A program made the position numbers and the translations under genes. This document shows positions 16,751-26,971 of a stretch of 52,682 bases of DNA, piece by piece. The DNA is from an uncultured Microbacteriaceae bacterium (lineage in GTDB: Bacteria; Actinomycetota; Actinomycetes; Actinomycetales; Microbacteriaceae). The notes beneath the pieces are model-generated. The model saw nothing but the letters and a program-made list of their open reading frames with translations. It was not told the DNA's origin and did not search any database. The DNA lies in NCBI GenBank assembly GCA_937920245.1, contig CALGUV010000171.1, positions 1 through 52,682 of the forward strand, read 5' to 3'. How positions within the stretch are numbered: the first letter of the stretch is position 1; each line of letters begins with the position of its first letter.

Positions 16751-17579
16751 ATAACCTGAGCAAGACCAAGCTGGTTGCCATTACTGCCATTCCGGCTATG
16801 AGACCGTAGACGGTTAGGTGACCACGGGCCGAGTTCTTAGCGGTCGGCAAGAGCGTATCTATGGCAAGAAATACCATCACGCCGGCGACCATGGAGAACA
16901 CAAAGCCCAGTGAGAAATCTGTAAGGAAAGGCCTCAAGATCAGGTAGCCGATAATCGCACCTGCTGGCTCAGCAAGCCCTGAAAGAAAACTCAGCTTGAA
17001 GGCTTTGCTTCTGGATTTAGTTGCGTAGTAAACCGGCACCGAAACCGCAATGCCTTCTGGAATATTGTGAAGGGCCACTGCCACCGCCATCGCGATTCCA
17101 ACTTCTGGGTCATCGAGTACTAGCAAGAACGTCGCGAGCCCCTCGGGGAAGTTGTGGATAGCAATTGCCAAAGCCACGAAAAGACCCATCCGAAGCAGTG
17201 CCTTGTTACTGGCAGTTTCTAGGATGTCGAGTGGGGTTTGGTCGCTGCCAATTAGTTCGATCTGAGTGTTCTCGTGGGGGTTTGCTGCAGAAGGCACCAG
17301 GGCATCTATGATCGCCATAACCACCATGCCAAGGACCAATGCGAAGGCGGCGTAGCCGGCGGCCTCAACGCTCGATACCGTGGTTGCCAAATACGCTGTT
17401 GATTTCGGAATGATTTCAACGAAGCTCAGGTAAATCATTACACCCGCGGAAAACCCCATTGATATTGCAAAGAAGGTCTTATTCGTGGTTTTGGTGAAAA
17501 AGGCCAGGGCCGAACCGATTCCAGTGGATAGCCCAGCCGCCAGCGTGACCCCGAAGGCCAATAGCAGTGTGCTGTCCAT
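16749..17579 (-). CDS. ZIP-family divalent metal transporter (ZupT-like)
   Basis: A 276-residue ZIP transporter with eight membrane spans, importing divalent metal such as zinc, manganese or iron. The two metal-binding helices carry HNFPEGLATF and HNIPEGIAVSVPVYYAT, the signature of ZupT-type ZIPs. A short acidic cytosolic loop (about 100-125) separates the third and fourth spans. AAGGA lies 5-6 nt before the ATG. It is preceded by an intrinsic terminator only 22 nt upstream, then the cysteine-rich peptide gene and nrdF, so its expression either depends on readthrough or has a promoter I could not see. A link with manganese supply to the class Ib reductase is inference. Confidence 0.9.
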   Translation of the reverse strand: MDSTLLLAFGVTLAAGLSTGIGSALAFFTKTTNKTFFAISMGFSAGVMIYLSFVEIIPKSTAYLATTVSSVEAAGYAAFALVLGMVVMAIIDALVPSAANPHENTQIELIGSDQTPLDILETASNKALLRMGLFVALAIAIHNFPEGLATFLLVLDDPEVGIAMAVAVALHNIPEGIAVSVPVYYATKSRSKAFKLSFLSGLAEPAGAIIGYLILRPFLTDFSLGFVFSMVAGVMVFLAIDTLLPTAKNSARGHLTVYGLIAGMAVMATSLVLLRL

Positions 17580-17601
17580 CTTGTTCCTTAGTGAGGGGAC
17601 G

Positions 17602-17630
17602 AAAAAGCCGGGTAACTCATGTCACCCGGC
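17602..17630 (-). terminator. Intrinsic terminator between the nrd operon and the ZIP gene
   Basis: Read on the minus strand, GCCGGGTGAC (17630-17621) and GTTACCCGGC (17616-17607) pair with one G-T, around a 4-nt loop, then TTTTT. It ends the nrdHIEF-peptide transcript 22 nt before the ZIP start codon, where it could also act as an attenuator. Confidence 0.85.
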
Positions 17631-17643
17631 CTGATCAATCTAT

Positions 17644-17694
17644 CTAGTGCTTACCGTTGCAGTTGCAGCTATCTTTTGAGCAGTTGCAGTCCAT
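17644..17694 (-). CDS. 16-residue cysteine-rich microprotein, MDCNCSKDSCNCNGKH
   Basis: A tiny gene between nrdF and the terminator. It has four cysteines as C-x-C-x4-C-x-C and a C-terminal His, a metallothionein-like ligand set. The Shine-Dalgarno AAGGAGG (17706-17700) is perfect, overlaps the nrdF stop TAA, and stands 5 nt from the ATG, so translation should be efficient and coupled to nrdF. The stop is TAG. I do not recognise a described family. Possible roles are metal chaperoning for the dimanganese cofactor of NrdF, metal buffering, or a leader peptide that senses cysteine or metal ahead of the ZIP gene. All of these are inference. That the ORF exists with an excellent start signal is directly visible. 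Confidence 0.7.
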   Translation of the reverse strand: MDCNCSKDSCNCNGKH

Positions 17695-17704
17695 TTTCGC
17701 CTCC

Positions 17705-18688
<984 letters not shown>

Positions 18689-20863
18689 CTAAAGCATGCA
18701 GCTGACGCAGCTATCAACCTCTGTACCTAACAGGGCCTGCTGACGAATGCGGATGTAATAAATGGTTTTGATGCCCTTGCGCCAAGCGTTTATCTGCGCA
18801 CGGTTTACGTCTCTTGTGGTGGCGGTGTCTTTGAAGAACAAAGTAAGCGACAAGCCCTGATCTACGTGCTGGGTTGCAACAGCGTAGGTTTCAATGGTCT
18901 TATCTGGACCGATGTCGTAGGCATCTTCGTAGTAGTCCCAGGTGTCTTCCGATAGGAATGGCGCTGGATAGTAAACCCGGCCCAATTTACCTTCCTTGCG
19001 AATCTCAATGCGAGATGCAATTGGGTGGATTGAGCTTGTTGAGTTGTTGATGTAGGAAATCGATCCGGTAGGTGGGACCGCCTGGAGGTTCTGGTTGTAA
19101 ATACCGTGAGCCATGACCGAGGTCTTTAGCTTCTTCCAGTCAGCCTGAGTAGGAATCTTCGCTCCTGATTTTGCAAAGAGCTCCTTTACCTTCTCGGTTT
19201 TAGGCTCCCACACCTGGGTTACGTACTTCTCGAAGTACTCGCCGCTTGCGTAGGTGGAGTTTTCAAAGTTAGCAAAGGTGCTGCCTCGTTCGATTGCAAT
19301 CTTGTTTGAGGCCTGGATTGCGTTGAACACCACGGTGTAGAAGTAGATGTTCGTGAAATCAAGGGCCTCTTCGCTGCCGTAGTGGATGTGCTCGCGGGCT
19401 AGGTAGCCGTGGAGGTTCATCTGTCCCAGACCAATCGCGTGACTCTTGTGGTTACCGTCGGAGATCGAGCGAACGCTCACGATGTCGGACTGGTCGCTCA
19501 CGGAGGTCAATGCGCGGATAGAAGTCTCGATAGTTTTTGCAAGATCCGGACCATCCATTGCCATGGCAATGTTCAGTGAACCCAAGTTGCAGGAGATGTC
19601 CTTGCCAATTTGGTCATATGACAAATCAGCGTTGTAGGTGGTTGGTGTGTTCACCTGAAGGATCTCAGAGCAGAGGTTTGACATGTTGATGCGACCCTGG
19701 ATTGGGTTGGCCTTGTTTACGGTGTCTTCATACATGATGTATGGGTAGCCAGACTCAAACTGAAGCTCTGCGATGCGCTCAAACAAGGTGCGAGCCTTGA
19801 TCTTCTGCTTCTTGATTCTTGGGTCGTCAACCATTTCCTGGTACTTCTCAGTAACTGAGATGTCACCAAATGGCACTCCGTAGACCTTTTCGACATCGTA
19901 GGGCGAGAACAGGTACATGTCTTCGTTGTCTTTTGCCAAGTGCATTGTGATGTCTGGAACCACTATCCCAATTGAAAGAGTCTTGATGCGAGTCTTCTCA
20001 TCAGCGTTCTCACGCTTGGTGTCTAGGAAGCGAAGAATGTCTGGGTGGTGAGCGTTTAGGTAAACGGCACCGGCACCCTGGCGAGCACCAAGCTGGTTTG
20101 CATAGGAGAAGCTGTCTTCCAAAAGCTTCATCACCGGGATGATTCCGGAGGACTGGCCTTCAATCTTCTTGATTGGAGCTCCATACTCACGGACGTTAGA
20201 AAGGTTGAGGGCAACGCCACCACCACGCTTTGAAAGCTGGAGGGCTGAGTTGATGGCCCTAGAAATCGACTCCATGTTGTCTTCGATTCGAAGCAGGAAG
20301 CACGAGACAAACTCGCCACGCTGCTTCTTGCCGCAGTTTAGGAAGGTGGGAGTGGCTGGCTGGAAGCGTCCCGAAATGATTTCTTCAACCATTGAGATTG
20401 CAATGTCTTCTTTACCCTCGGCTAGCGCCAAGGCAACCATTACGACACGATCTTCGAATCGCTCCAGGTAGCGCTCACCATCAAAAGTCTTTAGTGCGTA
20501 TCCGGTGTAGAACTTGTAGGCGCCCATGAAAGCGTCAAAGCGGAACTTCTTGGAGTAGGCAAGCTTCTCTAGTTCTTCAATGAACTCGAAGCGGTACTGG
20601 TCCAAAATCTCTTTTTCGTAGTACTCATTCTCAACCAGGTAGTCCAGACGCTCCTTCAGAGAGTGGAAGAAAACGGTGTTTTGGTTCACGTGGTCCAAGA
20701 AGTACTTGCGAACAGCGAGCTTGTCTTTTGCAAGCTGCATCTTTCCGTCTTTGTCCCAAAGGTTGATCATGGCGTTGAGCTCGTGATAGCTCATGGCACT
20801 TTCGATGCCAGTCTTGCCGGTTTCAACTCCGTTGTCGTCTAGTTCTATTACCTGGTTAGCCAC
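18689..20863 (-). CDS. nrdE: Class Ib ribonucleotide reductase, catalytic alpha subunit
   Basis: A 724-residue NrdE that reduces ribonucleoside diphosphates. It lacks an ATP cone, as usual for class Ib. Family stretches include [51 protein letters not shown] with the active-site Cys, LNIAMAMD, and [18 protein letters not shown]. The C-terminus ends CVSCML, the swinging cysteine pair reduced by NrdH. The start is the GTG at 20863, which overlaps nrdI by 16 nt and has GGAGAAG in front. It is cotranscribed with nrdHI and nrdF. Confidence 0.97.
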   Translation of the reverse strand: MANQVIELDDNGVETGKTGIESAMSYHELNAMINLWDKDGKMQLAKDKLAVRKYFLDHVNQNTVFFHSLKERLDYLVENEYYEKEILDQYRFEFIEELEKLAYSKKFRFDAFMGAYKFYTGYALKTFDGERYLERFEDRVVMVALALAEGKEDIAISMVEEIISGRFQPATPTFLNCGKKQRGEFVSCFLLRIEDNMESISRAINSALQLSKRGGGVALNLSNVREYGAPIKKIEGQSSGIIPVMKLLEDSFSYANQLGARQGAGAVYLNAHHPDILRFLDTKRENADEKTRIKTLSIGIVVPDITMHLAKDNEDMYLFSPYDVEKVYGVPFGDISVTEKYQEMVDDPRIKKQKIKARTLFERIAELQFESGYPYIMYEDTVNKANPIQGRINMSNLCSEILQVNTPTTYNADLSYDQIGKDISCNLGSLNIAMAMDGPDLAKTIETSIRALTSVSDQSDIVSVRSISDGNHKSHAIGLGQMNLHGYLAREHIHYGSEEALDFTNIYFYTVVFNAIQASNKIAIERGSTFANFENSTYASGEYFEKYVTQVWEPKTEKVKELFAKSGAKIPTQADWKKLKTSVMAHGIYNQNLQAVPPTGSISYINNSTSSIHPIASRIEIRKEGKLGRVYYPAPFLSEDTWDYYEDAYDIGPDKTIETYAVATQHVDQGLSLTLFFKDTATTRDVNRAQINAWRKGIKTIYYIRIRQQALLGTEVDSCVSCML

Positions 20864-21252
20864 AGCTTCTCCAGCCTCTCTTTTACTTGCTCGATATCGT
20901 CCGGGGTGCCCAGCAGTTCCGCTTTATAAATCATCGGAACTCCAAGCTTGGCGGCTACCAGGTCTCCAGCTAATCCGTAAGAAGAGCCAAAGTTGGTGTT
21001 CCCAGTTGCAATCACGGCACGCACGTGTTTGCGGTTTGCAGGATTGTTCAAGAACTTGATTACCTGCTTGGGAACAGTGCTGTCGTCATCTCCAGAACCG
21101 TAGGTTGGGACCACTAAAACACTTTCACCCTCATGGATAAAGCTTGCAGCCTCATCGGTTTTGAGGGGGATTCGAATACTTGCGTATCCGAGTTTCTCGA
21201 CAAATCGCTTGGTGTTCTCCGAAACCGAAGAAAAATAAACGACGTCGAACAT
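20848..21252 (-). CDS. nrdI: Flavodoxin-like NrdI
   Basis: A 134-residue FMN protein that supplies the oxidant for assembling the manganese-tyrosyl cofactor in NrdF. The FMN phosphate loop is [17 protein letters not shown] at the N-terminus, with [10 protein letters not shown] in the middle and [15 protein letters not shown] near the C-terminus. It overlaps nrdE and lies 12 nt after nrdH, an intact class Ib set in the usual order. Confidence 0.95.
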   Translation of the reverse strand: MFDVVYFSSVSENTKRFVEKLGYASIRIPLKTDEAASFIHEGESVLVVPTYGSGDDDSTVPKQVIKFLNNPANRKHVRAVIATGNTNFGSSYGLAGDLVAAKLGVPMIYKAELLGTPDDIEQVKERLEKLWLTR

Positions 21253-21264
21253 TTTGGTTCTCGC

Positions 21265-21489
21265 TCAGGCGCTAAGTGACTGAATACGGTCCATGCGGAA
21301 ACCACTCCAGTGGTCCTCGCCTGAAACAACTACCGGTGCTGCGGTGTAACCCAAGGTCTTCACCATGTCGAGAGCCACTGGATCCTGGCTCATGTCAACC
21401 TCTTCGTACTCGATTTGGTTGCGCTGCATCATGCGCTTGGTGCTATCGCACTGCACGCAAGCTGGAAGTGTGTAAACGGTAACCGCCAT
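21265..21489 (-). CDS. nrdH: Glutaredoxin-like electron donor NrdH
   Basis: A 74-residue NrdH-redoxin that passes electrons from thioredoxin reductase to NrdE. The active site is CVQC (residues 11-14), and the family C-terminal segment WSGFRMDRIQSL is present. AAGGAGG lies 5 nt before the ATG. It is first in the nrdHIEF operon and lies about 100 nt downstream of the NrdR-like boxes. Confidence 0.96.
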   Translation of the reverse strand: MAVTVYTLPACVQCDSTKRMMQRNQIEYEEVDMSQDPVALDMVKTLGYTAAPVVVSGEDHWSGFRMDRIQSLSA

Positions 21490-21589
21490 GGTTGCCTCCT
21501 TAGGTTCCCCAAGAGCCTGTTTTAGCCCTTTTTTGACAAAGTTTTAGTGAATTTCTTACGAATTTCAGATTTCCCACAATAGCACTAAA

Positions 21590-21637
21590 CCACTACATCT
21601 AGTAATGAATTGCTAAAAAATCCACTTATTTAGTTAT
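21590..21637. promoter_or_regulatory. Pair of NrdR boxes upstream of nrdHIEF
   Basis: CCACTACATCTAGTAA (21590-21605) and CCACTTATTTAGTTAT (21622-21637) both resemble the NrdR consensus ACACwAkATnTwGTGT. They are offset by exactly 32 bp, about three helical turns, which is the arrangement known for NrdR, the ATP-sensing repressor of ribonucleotide reductase genes. On the minus strand TATTGT (21580-21575) could be the -10 box, so the boxes would cover the promoter's upstream part. nrdR itself is not in this window. Confidence 0.72.
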
Positions 21638-21659
21638 TTCTCAAACATTAACCCACAAC

Positions 21660-22000
21660 TTGAACTTTAGGGCGTTTGATTTGTCAGCGTGTCGCAGGAA
21701 GTTTTCAATATTGGTCTATTTCTTAGTTCTACGAGTTGTAGAATTATGTCGTTACTTCTCGGAAAAGTATGTCCTCAGTCACTGACATCTATGCCGAGCC
21801 TTGCAAAATTACGAATTAATTCTTTTCAAGCCCGCTGTTTCTGGCCCACTGTTTAGCGAAGGACGAATTCCTAGCAACCGATCTTTGGCTCAAGTCTGTT
21901 GAGATGGTGCCGGCTCAGGGCATGACTCCATGCGATGCGGCCTAGAGAGATTGCTGTGGTCGGGAGGAGTAACGGAGGGCGAAGTCATCGTAGAGGCGCT
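21660..22000. other. Intergenic stretch without a convincing gene; contains one palindrome
   Basis: This is the longest gene-free stretch of the window. It holds TTCTAC-gagtt-GTAGAA (21727-21743), a perfect inverted repeat that could be an operator or small hairpin, and GCATG-actc-CATGC around 21923. A 36-codon frame at 21746 lacks a start signal. I see no RNA gene I can name. Confidence 0.5.
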
Positions 22001-22005
22001 ATTCT
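22000..22005 (+). promoter_or_regulatory. -10 box of a leaderless MFS gene
   Basis: TATTCT ends 6 nt before the GTG start at 22012, and no Shine-Dalgarno lies between. This predicts that transcription starts at the start codon. The arrangement matches that of the aminotransferase at 6808. Confidence 0.5.
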
Positions 22006-22011
22006 CTTAGG

Positions 22012-23268
22012 GTGTCAGAACCTAAGCCAAACCGGATTCGCGGCAGGGTTATAGATTCTGGAGACCAGCTTTCTAAAAAAATGCTGATTGGCTACGTTGT
22101 AATTTTGGCTCTATCGATGAGCTTGGTGCCCTACGCGATTGACCCCTTCCTTCCGGCCTTCCCCGAAATAGCCACTTACTTTGGCGTTCCAAACGGAACC
22201 GTTCAAGCTTCGCTAACGGGTGTAACAGTGGGTATTGCACTCGGACAGCTGGTTATCGGGCCACTCTCTGACGCCTTTGGACGACGACCTCTGATCCTGC
22301 TTGCGACCGCCGGCTTTGGTCTAAGCGCGGTGCTGGCATTTTTCGCACCGAACTTCGAAACTTTCTTGGGTCTTCGGTTTGCAATGGGATTCTTCGCTGC
22401 TGGCGCTGACGTGGTGAGCCGAGCAATCGCAAGAGATCTCTACCGTGGCCAGCGCATGCAGACAATGCTGGCAAAAATCTTTTTGATTCAATCGCTTTCT
22501 CCTATCATCGGGCCGATAGTTGGAGCACAGGTTACCCAAGCCGGCAACTGGCAAGCCATATTTCTAATCTTTGGATTCGGCGGCATTATCTTGGCGCTTT
22601 TCTCATCCGGCTTACTCATTGAGACTTTGCCGGTTGCAAGGCGACGAAGTAGCACGCCCCTGGGTCTAGCACGGGGTTACCGTGCGGTTCTGAAGGACCG
22701 GGTTTACATCGGCCTCATGATATTTGGAGCCTTCCAGATTTCAGCGCTGTTCGCCTACCTGAATAACGTCCCGTTTTTGTTTCAAGACGGCTTTGGTCTA
22801 AGCCCAAGTGACTTTGGGTTTTGGATCGCGGCTAATTCGCTGGCGTCGTATGTTGGCGTTCAAGTCGGTGCTTACGCTGCCAGGCACATCAAGGGCCAAT
22901 GGCTACTGGCGATCTACTCAACCATCGGAATATTTATAGGTGCCGGGTTATTCGCAACCGCCGGATCTGGGTTGGTTGTTGCCGAAGCCTTTTTCATGCT
23001 TCAGCTATTTATCTTCGGCGCTGGCATAACTACTATCCCAACAATCGCGCTTTACAATCACGGCTCCGAGGCCGGAACAGCAGCTTCTTTGCTTGGAGTG
23101 GTGAACTTCACAACCGCCAGCGTGGTCTCGATTGCCTATGGCTTCATGAACAATCAAGACACCCAAGACATTGGAATCTTGATTGGGCTGTTATTCGTTG
23201 TTTCACTTTCCAGCCTGATATTTATCACTAGACCGTGGAAAGTTCCAGATCTAAGAAGCGGCAATTAG
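22012..23268 (+). CDS. MFS drug efflux transporter, Bcr/CflA family
   Basis: A 418-residue transporter with twelve predicted membrane helices. The N-terminal half shows DPFLPAFPEIATYFG after helix 1 and GQLVIGPLSDAFGRRPLILLA, the MFS loop 2-3 motif, then RFAMGFFAAGADVVSRAIARDLYRG, typical of the Bcr/CflA subfamily. It should export a small drug-like or natural compound by proton antiport; the substrate is unknown. The GTG start follows a -10 box by 6 nt. Its stop directly abuts the stop of the convergent EamA gene without a spacer. Confidence 0.88.
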   Translation: MSEPKPNRIRGRVIDSGDQLSKKMLIGYVVILALSMSLVPYAIDPFLPAFPEIATYFGVPNGTVQASLTGVTVGIALGQLVIGPLSDAFGRRPLILLATAGFGLSAVLAFFAPNFETFLGLRFAMGFFAAGADVVSRAIARDLYRGQRMQTMLAKIFLIQSLSPIIGPIVGAQVTQAGNWQAIFLIFGFGGIILALFSSGLLIETLPVARRRSSTPLGLARGYRAVLKDRVYIGLMIFGAFQISALFAYLNNVPFLFQDGFGLSPSDFGFWIAANSLASYVGVQVGAYAARHIKGQWLLAIYSTIGIFIGAGLFATAGSGLVVAEAFFMLQLFIFGAGITTIPTIALYNHGSEAGTAASLLGVVNFTTASVVSIAYGFMNNQDTQDIGILIGLLFVVSLSSLIFITRPWKVPDLRSGN

Positions 23269-24168
23269 CTAAGTCTTTTGACGCAACAGTTTTAGTCGGC
23301 GCCCTTGAGCAAAGAAAGCTCCGGTTAGCACCAAAATCGCTCCGACTGGTTCGTACCAGTGCAGACCTTCTCCAAGTAAAAGGACTCCCCAAACTGTCGC
23401 AATTACCGGGTTTGTGTAGGTGACGGTTGCCGCCACTGCGCTTCCGGCGGTCGCCACCACCTGATGAAACAGCCAGTAGGAAATTCCTGATCCCAGAACT
23501 CCAAGCAGGACCAGTGCACCCGCGCTCTGAACGGTTGGTTCTGCGACAAACAACGGACCGGTAAATAAGTAAACCGGCAAAAGAATTACCGCGCTAGTCA
23601 ATACTTGAACGCTTGCGGTGACGGTTGCAGGCAACTTCATCGGAGTTACATATTTTCTTATGTATGGCGTTCCGATTCCGTATGAAATTGAAGCGGCCAG
23701 CAATGCCAAGATTGCTATCGGCTCGCTCTCACCAAACCCTTGCCAAATTCCAAGAGTGATTCCCACACCGACTAGGCCGACCAACAGGCCGATGATGGCT
23801 GTCGGATTTTGCTTTTGAGCCCTAAAAAGAGTGAAGGTTGCAAGCAGGGTAAACATCGGTGTCGTGGCATTCAGAATGGCAGCCAAGATGCTCGTGGTGT
23901 ATTGCTGGGCAAAGGCATACATGGTGAAGGGAAAGGCGGACATGAAAAAGCCCGCAACCAATAGATGCAGCCACTGCTTAGCCTTACCCGGAAGCCTGAG
24001 GCCGAGGCTATAGGTGATGATGATCATGGCAAGTGCACCGAGTGCTGTGCGCCAGAACGCAACACCAACGGCAGTTGTCCACTCGAGCGAAAGCTCAATA
24101 AAGAAAAAGCTAGAACCCCAAATGAGCGCTAGCGGAATGAACTTGATAACCCAGTTATCTCGCATCAT
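23269..24168 (-). CDS. EamA-type DMT permease
   Basis: A 299-residue protein with ten membrane helices in two EamA repeats (about 8-135 and 150-290). It shows ALIWGSSFFFIELSLEWT at the start and the second-repeat signature SYWLFHQVVATAGSAVAATVTYTNPV near the C-terminus. Members export amino acids or other metabolites. It starts 3 nt after the gnd stop (two ATG codons in tandem), so it is cotranscribed with gnd. It is convergent with the MFS gene. Confidence 0.88.
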   Translation of the reverse strand: MMRDNWVIKFIPLALIWGSSFFFIELSLEWTTAVGVAFWRTALGALAMIIITYSLGLRLPGKAKQWLHLLVAGFFMSAFPFTMYAFAQQYTTSILAAILNATTPMFTLLATFTLFRAQKQNPTAIIGLLVGLVGVGITLGIWQGFGESEPIAILALLAASISYGIGTPYIRKYVTPMKLPATVTASVQVLTSAVILLPVYLFTGPLFVAEPTVQSAGALVLLGVLGSGISYWLFHQVVATAGSAVAATVTYTNPVIATVWGVLLLGEGLHWYEPVGAILVLTGAFFAQGRRLKLLRQKT

Positions 24169-24171
24169 TGA

Positions 24172-25608
24172 TTAGTCGGTCTGAATCTCGGATTTGTCGC
24201 CGGACCAGAGAGTGTGGAAGGTGCCTGGCATATCCACTCTCTTATAAGTGTGAGCTCCAAAGAAATCACGCTGACCTTGAACAAGTGCCGCCGGCAAACG
24301 CTCAGCGCGCAACCCGTCAAAATAGCTCAGCGAGGAAGCAAAGGCTGGGACCGGAATCCCGGCAAGTGAAGCTTTAGAGACAACCTGACGCCAGGCGGAA
24401 GCAGCATCTTCGATTGCCTTTATGAAGTAGCCGTCAAACAGCAGTGAGAGTAGCTTCGCGTCTTGCTTATACGCATCAGAGATGCGGTTTAGGAACTGAG
24501 CTCGGATTATGCAGCCGCCGCGCCAGATCTTCGCTACTTCGCCTAAGTTGATGTCCCAGTTGTTTTCGATTGCCCCAGCTCTAATGGCATCGAAGCCTTG
24601 GGCGTACGCCACAATCTTGGAGGCATAAAGCGCCTTCCTGACATCTTCGATAAAGGCTTTCTGGTCAGAAATTTCCCAGACGCTGTCGCCTGCTGAATAT
24701 TCTGGCGCTCCAGCGCGCTGATCAGCTTGAGAGGAAAGCGAACGGGCGAAAACTGCCTCGGCAATACCCGAAACCGGGGTTCCTAGATCTAGCGCGCTCT
24801 GGACTGTCCAAACTCCGGTGCCCTTGGAACCGGCGGCATCCAAAATCACATCGACCAGTGGCTCGCCAGTTTTTTGATCGACCTGGGCCAACACCTCGGC
24901 GGTGATTTCAATCAAGTAGCTTTCGAGCTCCCCGGCATTCCAGTCGGTTAGAACTCTTGAAATCTCAAGCGGGTTTAGACCGCCGGCTTGACGAAGGATG
25001 TCGTAGGCCTCAGCTATCAGTTGCATGTCGGCATACTCGATGCCGTTGTGAATCATTTTCACGAAGTGTCCGGCGCCGTCGCTACCGATGTGGGTGACGC
25101 AAGCTTCACCTTCGGCAACGGCCGCAATTGATCTAAGAATGGGACCTAAGTGCTCATAAGACTCTTTTGAGCCGCCGGGCATAATTGAGGGGCCGTTCAG
25201 GGCCCCTTCTTCTCCACCCGAGATACCGGCGCCAACAAAGTGAATGTCTTTGGCCGAAACTTCTTTTTCTCGGCGAATAGTGTCGGTGTAGAGAGCGTTT
25301 CCGCCGTCCACGATGATGTCGTCTTTTTCAAAGCGGTCACTCAGGGCTGTAATCACAGCGTCGGTGGCAAAGCCTGCCTGCACCATGATTATCGCGATAC
25401 GGGGCTTCGCCAAGGAGGCCACAAACTCATCGATTGAATCGCTGGCGATGAAGTTTGCCTCTGGGTGGTTAGCGACTAAATCATTGGTCTTTTCAACCGA
25501 ACGGTTATAAATGGCGACATTGTTGCCGGACCTGGAAGCTAGGTTCCTAGCAAGGTTTGAACCCATTACTGCCAAACCAACCACGCCGATGTTTGCAGTT
25601 GCACTCAT
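24172..25608 (-). CDS. gnd: 6-phosphogluconate dehydrogenase, decarboxylating
   Basis: A 478-residue enzyme of the long dimeric type that turns 6-phosphogluconate into ribulose 5-phosphate, making NADPH in the pentose phosphate pathway. The N-terminal Rossmann fold reads IGVVGLAVMGSNLARNLASR with NRS after the second strand, as expected for NADP use. The catalytic region has FVGAGISGGEEGALNGPSIMPGG and VKMIHNGIEYADMQLIAEAYD, and the C-terminal part has QGQRDFFGAHTYKR. AGGAAATCTAAGC precedes the ATG. A palindrome lies upstream at 25632. EamA follows in the same operon. Confidence 0.96.
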   Translation of the reverse strand: MSATANIGVVGLAVMGSNLARNLASRSGNNVAIYNRSVEKTNDLVANHPEANFIASDSIDEFVASLAKPRIAIIMVQAGFATDAVITALSDRFEKDDIIVDGGNALYTDTIRREKEVSAKDIHFVGAGISGGEEGALNGPSIMPGGSKESYEHLGPILRSIAAVAEGEACVTHIGSDGAGHFVKMIHNGIEYADMQLIAEAYDILRQAGGLNPLEISRVLTDWNAGELESYLIEITAEVLAQVDQKTGEPLVDVILDAAGSKGTGVWTVQSALDLGTPVSGIAEAVFARSLSSQADQRAGAPEYSAGDSVWEISDQKAFIEDVRKALYASKIVAYAQGFDAIRAGAIENNWDINLGEVAKIWRGGCIIRAQFLNRISDAYKQDAKLLSLLFDGYFIKAIEDAASAWRQVVSKASLAGIPVPAFASSLSYFDGLRAERLPAALVQGQRDFFGAHTYKRVDMPGTFHTLWSGDKSEIQTD

Positions 25609-25631
25609 GCTTAGATTTCCTAGTTCTCTAG

Positions 25632-25647
25632 ATCTAGTTGACTAGAT
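25632..25647. promoter_or_regulatory. Palindrome upstream of gnd
   Basis: ATCTAGTTGACTAGAT has perfect 7-nt arms around a 2-nt centre, 24 nt before the gnd ATG. A further CTAGATCTAG overlaps it. It could be a regulator binding site; no regulator is identified. Confidence 0.4.
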
Positions 25648-25709
25648 GCGATGCGAGGGCTTCTTTGGCCTGCAGAATTTCCCTTTAGATTAGCGCAAGC
25701 TGAAAAACT

Positions 25710-26774
25710 TTAGGGTTTTAGGGCCTCACTGATGAGCCCAACAAAACGCTCAACATCAGCCTCGGTCGTGTCAAATGCACACATCCAGCGCACTTCGTTT
25801 GTCTTCAGGTCCCAATCATAAAAGTGAACCTGCTCGCGAATCTTGGCAATTGCTTCTGCGGGAAGGCAGGCAAATACTGCGTTGGCATCGGTGGGGTTGG
25901 TAAACCTGAGGCCTACTATTTCGCCTTTTTCTACCTTGGCTTCGAGGAGCTGACGAAGGTGACTGGCCATCTTGTTGGCGTGAGCAGCAGAACGCATCCC
26001 CAGACCGTCTTCCAAAAGCGCCAATAGCTGAGCCGAAGCAAAGCGCATCTTTGACATAAGTTGCATAGAGAGCTTTCTCAGGAAAATCAAACCGTCAACT
26101 GCCTCGGGGTTTATCACCACGACTGCCTCGGCGGCAATGACGCCGTTTTTGGTTCCGCCGAAACTCACGACATCGACTCCGGTATCGGTAATCATTTCCT
26201 TGAACGAGACACCGAGCGACGCAGCCGCATTCCAGATTCTGGCGCCATCCAAGTGAAGAAGCAGTTTATTTTGGTGGCAGTAGTCAGCTATCGCCTTAAT
26301 TTCCGCGACGGAGTAGACGGTCCCAACCTCGGTGCTTTGGGTGATAGAAACCACCAAGGGCTGCGCTCGATGCTCAAAGTCAATGTCGTAGACCTGAGTG
26401 GCGATTGACTCCGGGGTCAGCTTGCCGTGAACGTGCTGAACATTGAATAACTTCAGGCCACTGACGCGCTCAGGAGCGCCACCCTCATCGGTTTCAATGT
26501 GGGCAAGGTTTGAACAAATGACAGCGCCCCACCGCGGCATCATTGCGGTTAGCGCGAGCACGTTTGCGCCGGTTCCATTGAAAACCACAAACGTTTCGGC
26601 CTGCTGACCAAACTCATCACGCATCTTTTGCTGCAGGGCTTTGGTGTAGTCGTCGTAACCGTAGGCACTCTGATGTCCATCATTGGCGCTAGCAATTGCG
26701 GTAAGTACCTCCGGGTGCACTCCTGCGTAATTATCGCTTGCGAAACTGCGAAGTGATTGATCGTGAGTTACCAA
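25710..26774 (-). CDS. ltaE: Low-specificity L-threonine aldolase
   Basis: A PLP enzyme of about 354 residues that cleaves threonine or allo-threonine to glycine and acetaldehyde. Seen are FASDNYAGVHPEVLTAI, YGYDDYT, FNGTGANVLALTAM, LHLDGARIWNAAASLGV and VSFGGTKNGVIAAEAVV, which contains the PLP lysine. The open frame begins at an ATG at 26813. I favour the TTG at 26774 because GGGAG lies 5 nt before it and the protein then begins close to the family N-terminus. It stands alone, divergent from the hydrolase at 26972. Confidence 0.9.
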   Translation of the reverse strand: MVTHDQSLRSFASDNYAGVHPEVLTAIASANDGHQSAYGYDDYTKALQQKMRDEFGQQAETFVVFNGTGANVLALTAMMPRWGAVICSNLAHIETDEGGAPERVSGLKLFNVQHVHGKLTPESIATQVYDIDFEHRAQPLVVSITQSTEVGTVYSVAEIKAIADYCHQNKLLLHLDGARIWNAAASLGVSFKEMITDTGVDVVSFGGTKNGVIAAEAVVVINPEAVDGLIFLRKLSMQLMSKMRFASAQLLALLEDGLGMRSAAHANKMASHLRQLLEAKVEKGEIVGLRFTNPTDANAVFACLPAEAIAKIREQVHFYDWDLKTNEVRWMCAFDTTEADVERFVGLISEALKP

Positions 26775-26971
26775 GGAAGCTCCCAAAATTGCGTGTACTT
26801 GATTGAACCACATTTTGTTTATTTGAAGTTATTTCCAAACCAACCTTTATCGCAGAACAACCGTGATGTTATCAATCCGGTTCGAGCGTTAGAGTGTGGG
26901 TGGCTGCTGCTATCGACGAGCCAGATATCGCTGACAAACCGAAGCACTTCTCAAATAAGGCAGGGCATGAC

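Noticed and set aside
21746..21856. 36-codon ORF in the nrd-MFS gap
   Set aside because: No start signal of either the Shine-Dalgarno or leaderless type, and no notable composition.
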